In this document: piece by piece, positions 1 to 12,799 of the stretch | Numbering within the stretch: position 1 is the stretch's first letter | Layout of the letters: the number at the start of each line of letters is the position of its first letter | Source of the DNA: Mercurialis annua | Lineage: Eukaryota; Streptophyta; Magnoliopsida; Malpighiales; Euphorbiaceae | Reading direction: 5' to 3' | Length of the DNA stretch: 64,000 nucleotides | NCBI RefSeq assembly: GCF_937616625.2 | Contig: NC_065570.1 | Span: 14,766,001-14,830,000 of the forward strand | Position numbers and translations under genes: made by a program | Notes under the pieces: model-generated | Told to the model about the DNA's origin: nothing | Database searches by the model: none | What the model saw: only the letters and a program-made list of their open reading frames with translations

Positions 1-1507
1 AGCAAAAGTTGCTATAACCAAGTTTCTAATTGGGGACCCTATCTTGGCCTTCTACTATAACTTATGGGAATGAGTTTAAGATGCATAACCTAGCAACAGG
101 CTAAGCATGGGCATGGAATATTTTAGTCAAGCCTGGCATGACCCATATGAACTGTTTTATATGGTTTTTTGATAATTATAAAAACATCTATTGGACTTTT
201 ATATTCATATAAATATGAATATTTTAAAACTTATGAAATTGTGTAGTTATTATTCACAAAATATAATGAAATTGCTTTTTTTTTATCATTTAATATTTAA
301 TTCCTATACAAGATTTTATTTACTGACTAATGATTCAACTGATTGAGACACTCTCACCCTTCCAAATTTTACCTTCACCGTATAGTAAGCATTGATCAGT
401 AATAACAGAAAGTTCACCACCAGCCCACAAAATTAAAAAGGTTTGTACAAAGTCCTCAAATGTTCTTAAGATATATGCTAAGCTGGGAAAATAACCTCAA
501 CTGGGCGAACAGAGGGCACTAATCTTATGCTAAGTTGGGAAAATAATCTCAATTGAGAGGACATAGGCTACCAACTGCCTCCCCCTCAGTAATCATCTCC
601 TTGCAATTTTAACAATAGGATTTATAGCTATAATGGGAAACTATGTTTTTTAGATCTGCATGTAAATAGAGTTCTACGGTATATGTTGATATATTTCTAC
701 AACAGAAAATGACAAAGTACACTTGATGTACGGACCACAAAAACATGTCCCCTATTATGGCAGTATATTCAGTGGTTTAGAGAATGAGACACATGGTTTC
801 TGAAGTACTGGCTCTAACCATATTGTTCAGCTACTGTTGATGCAAAAGCTCACTCTACAACTGTTGAAGCTGTCACTTCACTCTTCACATTTAGAGCGTC
901 CTAGAACTTGTGCGTCAAAACATATCTATTATATGCAGTGATAATATGCTTTTTATATTGCTGGACTAGTTCACATCAGAAACAGAACAAGGCGATGGTT
1001 TTTGGAATGGACAAAGACGTAATTCATGAAGTATTGTGCCTTTTACGTATTGATTGATAAGAACTCGGTCATAATCTACTTGAAAGTTCGCTCTTAACTA
1101 ATTACTCTTCTGGTTATCCTGTGGATGCCATATGGTAGAAAAGCTTAAATTATTATTTGTCACCAAAGATTAACACGGTAAGAAGTGTGATTAAAATTTC
1201 CTTTACTCATTCGTACATGCATTTCATTTCTGCAAATTTTTGTCTTGGACAAATGTCCTAGATGGCCTTTTGAGTGTCTTTGACAACTATAAGCTGTATG
1301 GGGTTCAGCTTGAAGAGAGAAGTGCATCCAGAGGGCTTGATATTGTACACATCTTTACATGCAAATATTTTATTAGAAACCCCATTCTAAAAAGAGGAGA
1401 AATTAAAATCATAACGATACAGAAAACCCTCATACAGTCTAAAAGAAAGGGAGCCAAATTGCTCGATACTATAATAAGGCTTTTGAACATCTTCTATTTT
1501 GCCTCAG
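1..1507. other. Non-coding stretch before the first visible XLG3 exon
   Basis: I see no exon in this stretch. The XLG P-loop and cysteine-rich region are not recognisable in any frame, so it is probably part of a long intron of the XLG gene, or upstream sequence if the gene is truncated. An open frame runs from 1240 into the exon at 1508, but its first 89 residues resemble nothing in XLG proteins, and a pyrimidine-rich acceptor ends at 1507. Two imperfect direct copies of about 36 bases, 52 bases apart, start near 475 and 527. Confidence 0.5.
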
Positions 1508-3009
1508 GTGGAGAGGTCGACTCTGGTGAAACTAATCAATGTATCTATTCAATCAATCCAAGATTAAAGCATTTCTCAGATTGGCTGTTGGACATTATCG
1601 CTACAGGGGATTTGGATGCATTTTTCCCTGCAGCAACACGTGAATATGCTCCATTGGTTGAAGAAGTATGGAGAGATCCTGCTATACAGGAAACATTTAA
1701 AAGAAAAGATGACCTTCACTTCCTTCCAGATGTTGCTGAGTACTTCTTAAGCCGGGTAATTTCTGACCCTGGTTGTTGGAGCAATTGCTTATCTTAGCAA
1801 GAATTTCCACTTTTTTTTTTCTTGTGTTATCCGTAACAGCGTGAACCTAGATAAATTTTTGTAGACTGATATCAAATGGCTATGCGATGCCACCTTCTCT
1901 CTTTCAGGCTGTTGAAGTCTCAAGCAATGAGTATGAACCTTCTGAACGTGATATTCTTTATGCGGAAGGAGTCACTCAAGGAAATGGTTTGGCTTTCATA
2001 GAATTCTCTCTTGATGACCGCAGCCCAATGTCTGAAACATACACAGATAATATGGAAGCTCAACCCCCACCTTTAACAAAGTAATATTTTAATATGTTCT
2101 CTTATCTAAAAATATCTGCATTAGCACAATTTAAAGTAGTGATCAGGCATGACACTCTGCGTACTATAAGAAATATTTGCTTTATGAGAATGGAACAAAT
2201 CTCATAATTACCGACTTCATATGACCATTTCTTTGTCTGCTTTCTTATTCTCTATCATTTGCTATCTGATTCAAGTTGTCTCTTTTGAATCAAATATATT
2301 TACATCCATAAGAACTCTACATTAACTTGTGTCAAAATTGATTATAGTCCCTCTCCTTGATATTGTTTTCTAATTACGCTTTCTGTATCTCTTTCAATTT
2401 TCTGTTTCCAGGTATCAACTTATTAGGGTAAATGCGAAGGGGATGAATGAGGGGTGCAAATGGGTGGAAATGTTTGAAGATGTACGTGCAGTGGTGTTCT
2501 GCGTTGCTCTTAGTGACTATGATCAGATGTGGGTTGCAGCTGAGAGCAGTGGGAGTGGTTCATTACTAGAGAACAAGATGATGCAAAGCAAAGAGCTGTT
2601 TGAGAGTATGATGAGGCACCCGTGTTTTAAGGATACTCCTTTTGTGTTGGTGCTTAACAAATACGACATGTTCGAAGAGAAAGTTAACCGAGTGCATCTT
2701 AGTGCATGTGAATGGTTTAATGATTTCAGTCCTGTGCAGCCCCACCACAACAGTCAGACACTGGCTCACCAAGCATACTACTACGTCGCGATGAAGTTCA
2801 AAGACCTCTATGCCTCAGTTACCGGGCGTAAGCTGTTTGTATGGCAAGCCAAGGGTAGAGACCGTGTAACTGTTGATGAGGCATTCAAGTACATAAGGGA
2901 GGTTCTCAAGTGGGATGAAGAGAAAGAGGAGAATTATTATGGGGGTGGAGCTGAGGACTCTTTCTACAGTACTGACCTGAGTTCTTCTCCATTTGTTAGG
3001 GCAGAGTAA
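1508..3009 (+). CDS. XLG3: Extra-large G protein, C-terminal exons (XLG3-like, 5' partial)
   Basis: XLG proteins are plant-specific G-alpha-like subunits that work with G-beta-gamma in hormone, defence and root signalling. Three exons are seen: 1508-1755, 1908-2080 and 2412-3009, all joined by GT/AG. The joins are supported by unbroken family sequence: ...[17 protein letters not shown]... and ...[16 protein letters not shown].... Conserved blocks include [40 protein letters not shown] and the G4 motif NKYD near 2656-2667. The protein ends SSSPFVRAE just before TAA at 3007-3009. The N-terminal cysteine-rich region and P-loop are missing, so the gene continues upstream of the window or is truncated. 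The choice of XLG3 rather than XLG1/2 rests on its C-terminal tail and on its position near RH5 and PRK; that part is inference. Confidence 0.9.
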
Positions 3010-3562
3010 TGTGCTTTTCCGGGGGCCCTTTTGATAGGAAAAATATGTAAATTAAAAGGAACGGAATAAGATTAATAATTTGTATAACTAATGATAGATT
3101 GGTGCTTTGTGATTTATTAAAATAATAAGCTTAGATAGAAATTCTTGAGGATTTTCCAATAGTGTCTACAAGAGCAACTTCTATCTTTAAAATGGTGCCA
3201 AAATGTGTCTGGTGCAGATGAAGTTAAGTATGTGTATGACAGTCAATTCACATCCTCACATTCCTAGCTATACTGATGCTACTTCCTTGTGATGTAATTA
3301 TGAGTGCAAAAGCCGTTGCTACATTATCCCATCTCCGAGCTCTTGCAGATATGCTCGATAACATCAGCAAGTCGATCGGATTCAATTCTTTGCTGCACTC
3401 TCTTCTACACCCAGCTTATGGTGAGATTTGTAGGCACTAAGTAGGCTTCGCCATACGACATCATTTGGTTTCCTCCAATGCATCCCTGACTATTCCGGAT
3501 CAACCATACAATCATAATGCTGAATCGTTGGATCTGTTTCTTGATTCGATTTCATTGTGTCA
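3010..3562. other. XLG3 3' flank
   Basis: AT-rich sequence holding the presumed 3' UTR of XLG3 and about 550 bases of intergenic DNA. AATAAG and ATTAATAAT strings near 3065-3080 could serve in polyadenylation, but nothing decides this. No further coding sequence is seen before the MULE target site at 3563. Confidence 0.4.
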
Positions 3563-5315
3563 AAATATTGTGGCTTAAAATCACCCACCGTCCCTGACTT
3601 TAGAGCCTCCAATTAGAAATGTCCCTAAGTTCAATGTTCGGTCATAAAATCTCCTGGACTTTCATTTCAAAATCACAAAGCACCTTCCGTCCATTCTCCC
3701 TCATGTCGTCTCCTCTCCATTTACATGGATGACGTGACACTGATTTATTTGTCTGGTCCTTTCAAATTCGCCACATGTTTGTTTTGTAACGCCCCATCAA
3801 TCAAAAAATTTGGTGCCACATCAGTTAAAAAAAATTAAAAATTCACAACTAACAACTGAAGTCTGACAACGTTACGTAATTAAATTTTTACCTCCCCTAT
3901 TTTCATCCTTTTAAGCCTATTCTTTTCCCATGAAATCTTCGTTCTCTCCTCTTCTTCATTTTCGATTTTCTTCCTCTTCCTTCCTTCTGTTCTTCCTCCT
4001 ATTGATCTATACCTATTTATTCTTCTTCTTCTTTCTTCCCCATTGTAGATTTGAAATATTCAATTTATTGAGGATGGAGAAAACGAATGTTCCATACTGT
4101 AGATGCCATTTGCAGGTTGTTATGAAGACAGCATGGACAAGCTCAAATTTTGAGAGAACATTTTCGGATGTCCAAAATATGACGAAGGTAATGAATGTGG
4201 TTATTTTGACTGGAAAAATCTAGAAGTTCCTTACAGGTCAATAGTGGTAATTAATGGACTAAATAATTCAGAGGCTGGAGATGGAGAAACCCGAAAAAAT
4301 AAAAATAAATTTTTTAAAGAAGAATCACAACCGGAGATGTAATGTTGGTTGCTTTTACCTTTATTAGTACTATGGATTATAGTTAAAAACGATTCAAGAA
4401 TGTTAAGAGTTACCTTGCATTGTCTTGTAATTCTTAAAAATGAATGAGCAAGTTGTTGATTTCCATTCCAATTAATATTTTGTATATTTCTGTTCTTTCT
4501 TTTGTTGATTGATTCAAATTCATGTTGCATGAACTCTAACTGGAAAATGAAACTGATTGTGATAACTAATTAAATCTTAGGGTCTTTGACTGTAAACATT
4601 TTAAATCTTAGAGATTTTGAATGTTATCTTTACAATAGACAAGGATGTTGTGTGATTAAATTGAGAATACCAAGTTGATTCATTTCCGATCAGAATAATG
4701 CCTACAAGGAAACATGGTAATCCATGCAAAATAATGTTTACAAGAAAACACAATCATCCTCTATAGGATTTATAAAAAAGTGTTTTCCAAGAAACATTGT
4801 CATCCTCAACAGGATTTACAATCAAAATCTATACTTCACATGATTCACTACCTACAATCCATATGCACAACCAAAATCTATACTTCACATTCTGTTAAAA
4901 AAACATCCAAAATGGACTAATAGTGTTGACAACCTTTTAAAAAATTATATATTAATAGGGTCCAAAAAAATACAATCATAATTTACTTGGTCTTCTTTTG
5001 CTTTTTGTTGTTCCCTTGCATGAACCTGGATGGAACAGCCCTACCAGTTCTCTTTTTTCCTTTCCATTTATCTTTTCTTGGTTGACCAGTAGTGTCAACA
5101 TGACAAGTATCTGCAGTTGTAGACTAGGAAGCAAAATGATCTTCTACAGAGCTCCTTTGACTATTAGGTTGTGAAGAAAAATGATCTTACACCATGCTAC
5201 ATTGGCTATCAGGCTGTTCAACTCCTTGTGGCTCCTGCGTTGCATACGGAAATGACCTTTAGCCTGCCTTGATGGTGAGACATGAGGTACTTGGGTTGTT
5301 CCCTAGCCAAAACAT

Positions 5316-8300
5316 TTACATAATTAGGCATCTATATAATACACCAAAACAACAAAATTTATACAATACACCATAACAACAAAATAACAGAAAAATCCAA
5401 CAATACAATATAAGCGCAAAATTCAAGAAACTCCCATCATGCATCCATTTGACAGTGACTGGACTATCATGTAGGATTGCACCTCCAACGGACTTGCACC
5501 CCCTCTTATTTTTGCTACTTTTGCCACTTTTACTACAAGTCATCTTCTGGACTCCTTTCCCGGACAACTTAGCTTGCTTCACTTGTTGTGCCTTTGATGT
5601 GCTAGCTTGCTCAAGTTCTTCAGCCTCCTTTCGCCTCACTTTCGGCCTTCTGCCTCGTTTCTTTTTCTAAATTTGGAGATGGTGGGAGCAAGATATAAAC
5701 AGGATTAAGGTTTGCTTCCCACATTTCAGAGCCATTCATGGGGTTGATCACATAACGGTATACCCTCTCGTAAATGGCTTTGCTGTAACATTCATCAACG
5801 TATTGCTCAGGCTTCTCATTATTCTCATAAATGTATGGACTTGCATGCACACATGGAATGCTTGTTAGCTCCCAACGTCTACATGTACAAGTCCTTTCAT
5901 CAAAATCCATAACAAACTGTCCACCAGGACCATTCACTTGAACTATGGAGCTTCCTGCCCAATCAGTGGTATAGTTCCATCCCTCGTTAACGATCTTGTC
6001 AAGCTTCTTCTTAATTTTAGGACAGATTTTACCCCGAATTTTTCTTCCAAACTTTTTCTTCTCATGTATTCTTTCATTAATTGTGTCCTAATCATCTTAA
6101 ACATTGTCTGAATTGGCTTCTCTCTAGCTGTCAGAATATATTTGTTGAACGCCTTTGCTAGGTTGTTGAGAAGAATGTCACATTTTGCCTCGGTTTGAAA
6201 TGGGCTCTAAACAAATGCTCCTTGGGTCGCTTTCTTATCCATGTTGCACCCAGAGCATGCTTTTCATCCAAGGCTTTCATATCTTGGTCCAACTTTGCTT
6301 TGTATGAGGTTGTCCCTATGTTCAAAATACAGGTTTCAACTCCACTGAATGGAAAGAACTCCTAAAGTTTGCCCACAAATGCCTTCAACAGAATATGTGC
6401 TCAGAATAGGGAAATATGTCCTTCAAGTATGAAACAATCTACAATACGCCATGGAAATGGAGTACATACAATCATTGGGACCAAACCCAATAGCAGCAAG
6501 CAATTGACCTCCAAACTTTCCCTTCAACTAACATCCATCCAGGCACACCAACTACCTCAAACCATTTCTAAAAGCTTGTCTCATACCATCCAAGCACAAG
6601 TACATGCCCTCAAACTTGTCTTTAGGTTGTTTGAATTCTATTGTGCTACTAGGATAAGTTCTCAAAACTTATTTCTCATAATTTGCATACTGTCCATCTT
6701 CATCACCCTCCAATTTCCTCATAGCCATATGCTTTGCGCTTCTTGCCTTTGATATGAGATTATGTGTTCTATATCCTTCTTCCCCTTAGCAATAAATTCT
6801 TGTGTGCCAAAATTAAGGTTTATTCTATTATCCTCTAAGAACTTCTCTACATATATGCACTAGTCATGTGAAGGCTTTCCTACCCTTAGCACATGTGTGA
6901 GTCAAATTAAATGACCTCACTTGAAATGTATTGTCATTAGGGTTTGATGGGGAAACCTGGATGCAAAAATCCAAAACCCAAAACCCGAGAAGCATTTACA
7001 CCTCACCCTTACTTTATCATTTTTGGGGAAATAATTTTGATATCTATTTTTAATTTCCCATTGTTTGCATGTCTTTTTAAACTGCTCTCTATCAATAAAA
7101 ATCATCCTTATGGTAAGTGTCAGATCTTTATAATCCTTTTCAACATTGAAGCTATTAAACTTCAGGCCATCCTTTTCTCCTTCTGAATCTGGAGGAGATC
7201 TGTTGTCATTAAATGACAAATAATCTGAATCATCCTCTACTTGATCATGGTAGATTGTTTCATCCACCCCAACAGATCCATATTCTGGTTGAGTGCCGAC
7301 TCTAGGTCTTCCTCCAGAATTTTGCCCTTCAGTTTCAGCAACTTGTGCACTCTCCATAACTCCTTCATCCTCTGGCTGATATTGTCCTTAATTAAGCTGT
7401 CCTTCCATATTCACAAAACCTCATGATCTGAAGTTGGACATCAGATCTTCATCACCATCCATAAGGTAGTAGTCAGAATCAATTATGAAATCCTCTACAT
7501 TGGTGTCAGCTTGCCTACCCTCCTGGTCACCCACCTCAAAAAGATGCCCAAACAGCCCCTCAATTGTTCCTGTAAAAGGGCTTCATTCACCTCAGGTGGA
7601 TGTTCATGCTGCCACTCAGGTGCATGTTCAGGCTGCCACTCAGGTGGATCTTCAGGCTGCCATTGAGGTGGACCTTCAGGTTGCTATTCAGGCCCATGTG
7701 ACTCATCACACTGCCCCAATTCAATAGATTCAGTTTCCTTTGCTAAAACAACTCGCCCCTCTTCACTGACTTTAGGCCCTTTTGCTTCATCAGACAGCCC
7801 CCCTTTAGTGGCTTCAGTCCCATATGCTTCATTACATGGCTTCTCTTGATTGACATTAGACCTCTTTCCTTCATCAGTCTAGCGCCCTCTCATTGGATTC
7901 AAGCACCTTACTAAGCCCCACTTCACTGTGTCCCTCACCATGTTTAACAGTTGGCCCTCATTGTCCATACTATGCCATTCAAGTAGTAATGGACCACTAA
8001 AGTCTACCCCACCTGACCACTATTTTCTGCCCTTGATGGACCACCACAATCTGCCCCACATGTCCCACTAATTCTAGACTTTCTCTTTGTAACCCTTTTT
8101 AGAACATTGTAACTTGGATTTTGTTCTATTAATTCCACCAACTCAAATGGCTTCCCAAAAGTATGAACTAATCTAAATACATCTAAACAAGTCAACTTCT
8201 TGACATACACATCAACACACATTCTTCACTATCAACTGCAGCCCTTGCCATTTCCAGCACATGCCTATCATGTTCTATAACCCTAATCCCCTGATTATAA

Positions 8301-8506
8301 TCCAACCCCGGTTGATTCCAATAATAGTGCACCAGTCCCTTAACTTTCAACTTCCTAGCCCATAAATCAAGCCTAGTTAAAGCTATATATGCAATGTCAA
8401 AACATCTACTGCTAGCATCCCTATTGAAGTATCCTCAGTCTCCAAAATCCCATTATAGTGCAGTATAATTTCAAATATCTCTAACTTCAATGGTTTAATA
8501 AGGCAT
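5316..8506 (-). pseudogene. MULE transposase, decayed
   Basis: Read on the minus strand. A possible start lies at 8506-8504. The first part (about 8500-8000) matches the PB1-like N-terminal domain of plant MULE proteins: a YYWNQPG-type stretch, then ECVDVYVKKL. A 24-bp tandem repeat follows. At 7357-6917 is the MuDR DNA-binding domain (REQFKKTCKQWEIKNRYQ, then VRVRCKC). Around 6650-6370 is the catalytic MULE domain, with LDGMRQAF, VCLDGC and LKGKFGGQLLAAIG visible but broken by stops. At 5937-5620 is the SWIM zinc finger (CTCRRWELTSIPCVHA, CxCx(n)CxH). A basic tail lies at 5639-5316. Stops and frame changes between these blocks show that no full protein can be made. The order of domains is that of intact plant MULE transposases. 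Confidence 0.85.
7593..7688. repeat. 24-bp tandem repeat, four copies, in the MULE gene
   Basis: Four successive 24-bp units with a few substitutions, each beginning CAGGTG or GAGGTG on the plus strand. In the transposase direction one frame reads as an eight-residue repeat of the form PEWQPE(D/H)(P/A), giving an acidic, Trp- and Pro-rich linker between the PB1-like and DNA-binding domains. Confidence 0.8.
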
Positions 8507-8567
8507 GGTAAAAAAAGTAAACAACAACAACCACTGTAATGCTATACTAACCAACCAATTTTATAAT

Positions 8568-9423
8568 GAACGAAGGATCACTTTACCCCCCCTCCCCCCG
8601 AACTTGGCACAAAGTATCAAAAACGTCCAAATTAGTAAAACCGTATCACTTTTACCCTGAACTTCGCAAAACCGGTTCAAAGACACCCCTATGCTGATAT
8701 GGTACCTTAATTGGAGAGTGAGATTCTAAATTTAAAATAATTAACTTTAATTAATCCTAATTAACTTAATCTAATTTAATATTTAACCCTAATTAATCTA
8801 AAATCCATCTTCTTCTACCTCCACCACCACTATCCCTCTTTCTCCATCAACCACCACCAAAAACCCATTAACCACCGCACGAACCCATTAATAACCGCCC
8901 AAAACACCACCCGTCACCAAGAAATAAACTCAGAGACGAACTGAGTTCGTATGATAGACGAAGTCAATTCGTCTCTCAGATGAAAGACGAAAGCACGAAC
9001 CCAGATCTGGGTTCGTGTTTGAAGATGAGCAGCTGCCGAAAAAAATTTCTGGCAGCTCATAAGAATTTTAAAAAAAATTATTTTTTTTTGTAAAAAGAAC
9101 AAAAAGATCCTTTATATTTTTAGTTAATATAATTTTGATATGCAAGGTTTTAAAATAAATTTTTTTTTTTAATTATTATAAACTAATTTTATACAATATT
9201 AAAAGAATTAGGATTATTTTAAACCTTTTACCATTAAAAACCACTTAGAAAAAAAAACCACCACTAAAACCAGGGAGTGTATCTCACTCTCTCAAGTGAG
9301 AGTGGGGATGAGAGTTTTTGTACTAAATTTGACGAGTTCAGAGTAAAAGTGATCTTGTTTTGCTAATTTAGACGTTTTTGATAATTTGTGCCAAGTTCAG
9401 GAGGCAAAGTGATCCTTTTTTTC
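8568..9423. mobile_element. Non-autonomous TIR element (GAAnnAAGGATCA family) nested in the MULE
   Basis: An 856-bp element. Its inverted ends run for at least 90 bp: both carry AAGGATCACTTT, then AACTTGGCACAAA and TATCAAAAACGTC. The flanks are TTTTATAAT (8559-8567) and ATTTATAAT (9424-9432), matching at 8 of 9 bases. There is no coding sequence. The centre (8926-9057) is a cluster of short palindromes, including a perfect 24-bp one at 8994-9017. The same terminal family recurs at 21992-23627 and, one-ended, near 36537. A long-TIR Mutator-type origin is inferred from the TIR length and the 8-10-bp duplications. Confidence 0.82.
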
Positions 9424-10427
9424 ATTTATAATCAACCACAACAACCAACACAACACAATCCATCATAAATAATAGTTGTTTATTCAACCACAATCATTGT
9501 AAAAAAAAACATGCATTTAATAGTAGCTGGTCATGATCAGAATACCTCACCAACGCAACACAGAATAAAAACCTAAACAAAACTCTAAAATAAAACCTAA
9601 GCAAAAACCTAACAAAATAAATGTTCATAAACAAACAACAACACACTTTTTATTTTATCCTCTTTGTCCTTATGTACTTCAGTGGCCTGTTCCTTTTCTT
9701 TCCTGGTCATTTCTGTGGGACCCACTTAGGGTTTTAACCTTTACACATACACATGTGAACAAAGGTTCTAACTATATACCAAAAAAATTATGTTCCATTA
9801 AATGTTCATAAACAATGAACCTCCATTATTTTATAAAAGAAAAAACACAGAAAGTAAGGGTCACTTTCTTACCTAGGGTTTTTGTCTTTCTCTTTTCCTC
9901 ATGCAAGTAGGACACAACCAATAATGAAAAAATAGAAAGGGAGACAGAATGACACGGCTTCAAAAAAAATTGATTTCCCTCGCAAATGATTGGGGTAGTT
10001 GATTTCACTTACTCGATGTTTGAAAGAAAAAACAACAGTGTTCCAAAAGAGAAAATGAGGGAAAAGGAAGGAAATGGAGGAGGGAGAAGTCGAGGTAATT
10101 GTTAGAGAGAGAAGTTACTGCGGTTGAACTTTTGACTTTTTTGATTTTCAAATCTTTTAATTAATTTTTTTGTCTGCTTATGTGTTTGTGCAATCCACGT
10201 CAAATTCAGACATGTGGCGAGTTTGAAAGGGCTAAACGAATAAATCGGTGCCACGCCATGCGTGTAAATGGAGAGGAGAAGGCGTGAGGGAGAAAATGGA
10301 AGGAAGGAGTTTTGTGATTTTGAAATGAAAGTTTAGGGGGTTTTGTGACCAAAAATTGAACTTAGGGACATTCGTGATTGGAGGCCCTAAAGTTAGGGAT
10401 GGTGGGTGATTTTAAGCCAAATATTGC

Positions 10428-12088
10428 ACACCCTCTTCTACATGCACGCCCTAACTACAAGCACTCAATACACCCGCATAGATAACACCATTTGTCTATA
10501 ATCCTTCATCAAGCATTTAAGTATGCATCTCCATAACCTCCCTGCTGCTTCCCGATATCATAAAAGGGCGCCCAAATGACTAGTTGACTACACTAACTAA
10601 TACAATGTCTTGAGGTCTAGAAGATCTCATCATCTCCTCAAAGAGAATTGATAAACCGGTACAAGCATGAGCTGCAATAATGGAACTCAAAGAAGCGTCA
10701 TCTTTATGGTATATCTAATTAAACAGAGAAGATGAAAATTCAATACTTCCACATTTTGCATACTTGTTCTAGTCCGAGCTTGAGAATATGCCCATGAGTT
10801 TGACCATGGGCTTGTTGCTACAAAAAGAATTCCATTTTAGGATTTGACCATGGGCTTGCTCCGATTCTTCCATGTTTCAAACATCTATGCTCTTGTACTC
10901 TCAAACTTCCATAATGAACATTAGACTTCCATACCTGAAAAGCATAGTGAACTATGATATCAAATTAAGAAAAAAAAACTTTGGTTAAAGCAATTGTGAA
11001 TGTGATCCATGTGGCAGAAATATATTGTCACATTATGAGACATGTTTTAAAATGTTCATAACATGTTATGGTTATTTGTTTAAAATGATTTTGAAAGTAT
11101 AATTGTGCCTAGACCCGTTATAGTAATTTATAACTACCATGACATTGATAGAAATGCATGACTACATACATGAATACATGCATCAGTAGAACATGCATCA
11201 TTCAAAGAAAAGTAAGTTGTCGCAACTCTTTGGTGATGAGAGGTATCATCACCCTATTGCACAATTATGCAGATATTTTAAAAGAGTTTAAAGTGAGTTT
11301 TGAACAAATTGTTTTGAAAGTGTGTCAAAGATGATTGAATTATTTTCAAACAGATTTGTTTTTGATGTAAGTATACCTAGACCAAAATTTGTAATAAAAG
11401 TAAATACTCGAGATCAATTTGTAATTGATTCTCGAAGGAACAACGAAGTATATATGAGCGCGAGTTTAAGGTTGTAGTCATAAGGTGCGAGGTTAGTTGT
11501 GTTCAACGAGCTATAATGGGTATCCGGATAGCTAAGTATATCCGAGTTACGATGAGATAGGATGGACTCATTCCTTAAACAAGATGTCTACCCTAAGATA
11601 TTAGGAGTAAGAAGGAAAGAGATAAGATCTCTTGATTGAATGATAACTAAGGCGTTAGAGATACGAGATTTCTCACTAGCAATTGATACAACTTGAGTCT
11701 AGAAAGACTCAAGATAAGTGGAAGACACACGATTCAAGGTGTAGTATATGAAAATAATGTATTGATGAAGTGAGTTTCTAATAATGTCTAGAAAACAATA
11801 GGGTTTAGTAAAACCCTGATAAGTTTTAATTGAATTGTTGGATCGGTTTGATTTTGAAATAATGATATTCCTAAGACGGTTATCTAAGGTTTAACAGTTG
11901 CAATTGTCGAACGGAGAACTAGACGATAGGTGTTTATGAAAGTTATGATTAGATACATGAGTGAATTTTTGGCAATTAGCCAAAAGTATAAGTGACAGAA
12001 ATATGAAGTGAATAGTGTTATGGAGTTATTTGGGTTACGCGGGTTAAATTTTAAATTCGAGGACGAATTCTATAAGGAGTGAAGAATG
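10428..12088. other. Spacer and decayed retroelement end before an LTR
   Basis: No gene is recognised. From about 11350 the sequence looks like the stretch that lies between pol and the 3' LTR in Tekay/Del-type Ty3/gypsy elements. It ends in a GAGGACGAATT-type string and a short purine run just before TGTAAAACCCCG at 12089. No reverse transcriptase or integrase frame survives upstream. Confidence 0.45.
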
Positions 12089-12799
12089 TAAAACCCCGTA
12101 ATTTTTAATAGTCAAAATAGGCCACGCGTCAAGAATTATTCGGGAGTATGTAAACTAAATTTAAGCGTAAATTTAATTTATAAGTGTCCCGGGAAGTATG
12201 TCGTAATTATAGAATTATAAAAATAATAATTGTGATATATAAAATAAGAGAGTAAAGTAAAATTGAATTCGGCTTCGTATAAATAAATATATTAATATGC
12301 ATCTCTAAATGTTGAGCTAAAGTTTCAGACAAACCCGTAAATTAACCTTTCATGTTAGTCACACACACACACAGAGATATATATAAAATTACCATAAAAC
12401 AATTGGTTTTGCACTGAATATCATTTAACTAAAGTATTTTACACCAGCACGAAAAATCTAATTTCTTTAGATTTATGCCATCTTACGCATTTGTCAGCGT
12501 GCGTCAGCTCTGTTGGTTGACTGACGCGCGTCATAGGAGATTCCCGCCCACCTAAGTTTTTATTTTCAGAGCACACCTTCACTCATACACCTTGCCCATC
12601 AATTTTGTTTGTATACTTATTTACTATTTAAATTTAAATTTAAAATATCAATATTAATTTTAATTTTAAAAATTTAAATATATTAAATTTTAACAATATA
12701 AAAATATATAAATATACAAATGATGTAATTTTAAAAAATTAATTTTATGAACTACATATACATTATTGATACATACCGAATACGTATAAATTATATATC

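Larger units (their letters stand above)
3572..10418 (-). mobile_element. Mutator-like element (MULE) with long TIRs and 9-bp TSD
   Basis: A 6,847-bp DNA transposon. Terminal inverted repeats of about 205 bp lie at 3572-3776 and 10211-10418 and start with GGCTTAAAATCACCCACC. The flanks are AAATATTGT (3563-3571) and AAATATTGC (10419-10427), a 9-bp target duplication with one mismatch, as is typical of Mutator. Inside, on the minus strand, is a decayed transposase (5316-8506) with PB1-like, MuDR DNA-binding, MULE and SWIM zinc-finger segments. A separate TIR element (8568-9423) sits upstream of that gene. In-frame stops make the element non-autonomous today. Open frames inside the left TIR (for example 3930-4223) are not genes. 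Confidence 0.92.

Noticed and set aside
1240..1507. Open frame extending the XLG exon upstream with an ATG
   Set aside because: The extension has no similarity to XLG proteins and a good splice acceptor ends at 1507; treated as intron.
3930..4223. Open frame starting with a leader-like hydrophobic stretch
   Set aside because: It lies in the pyrimidine-rich subterminal part of the MULE; no similarity to a secreted protein and no support for a gene.
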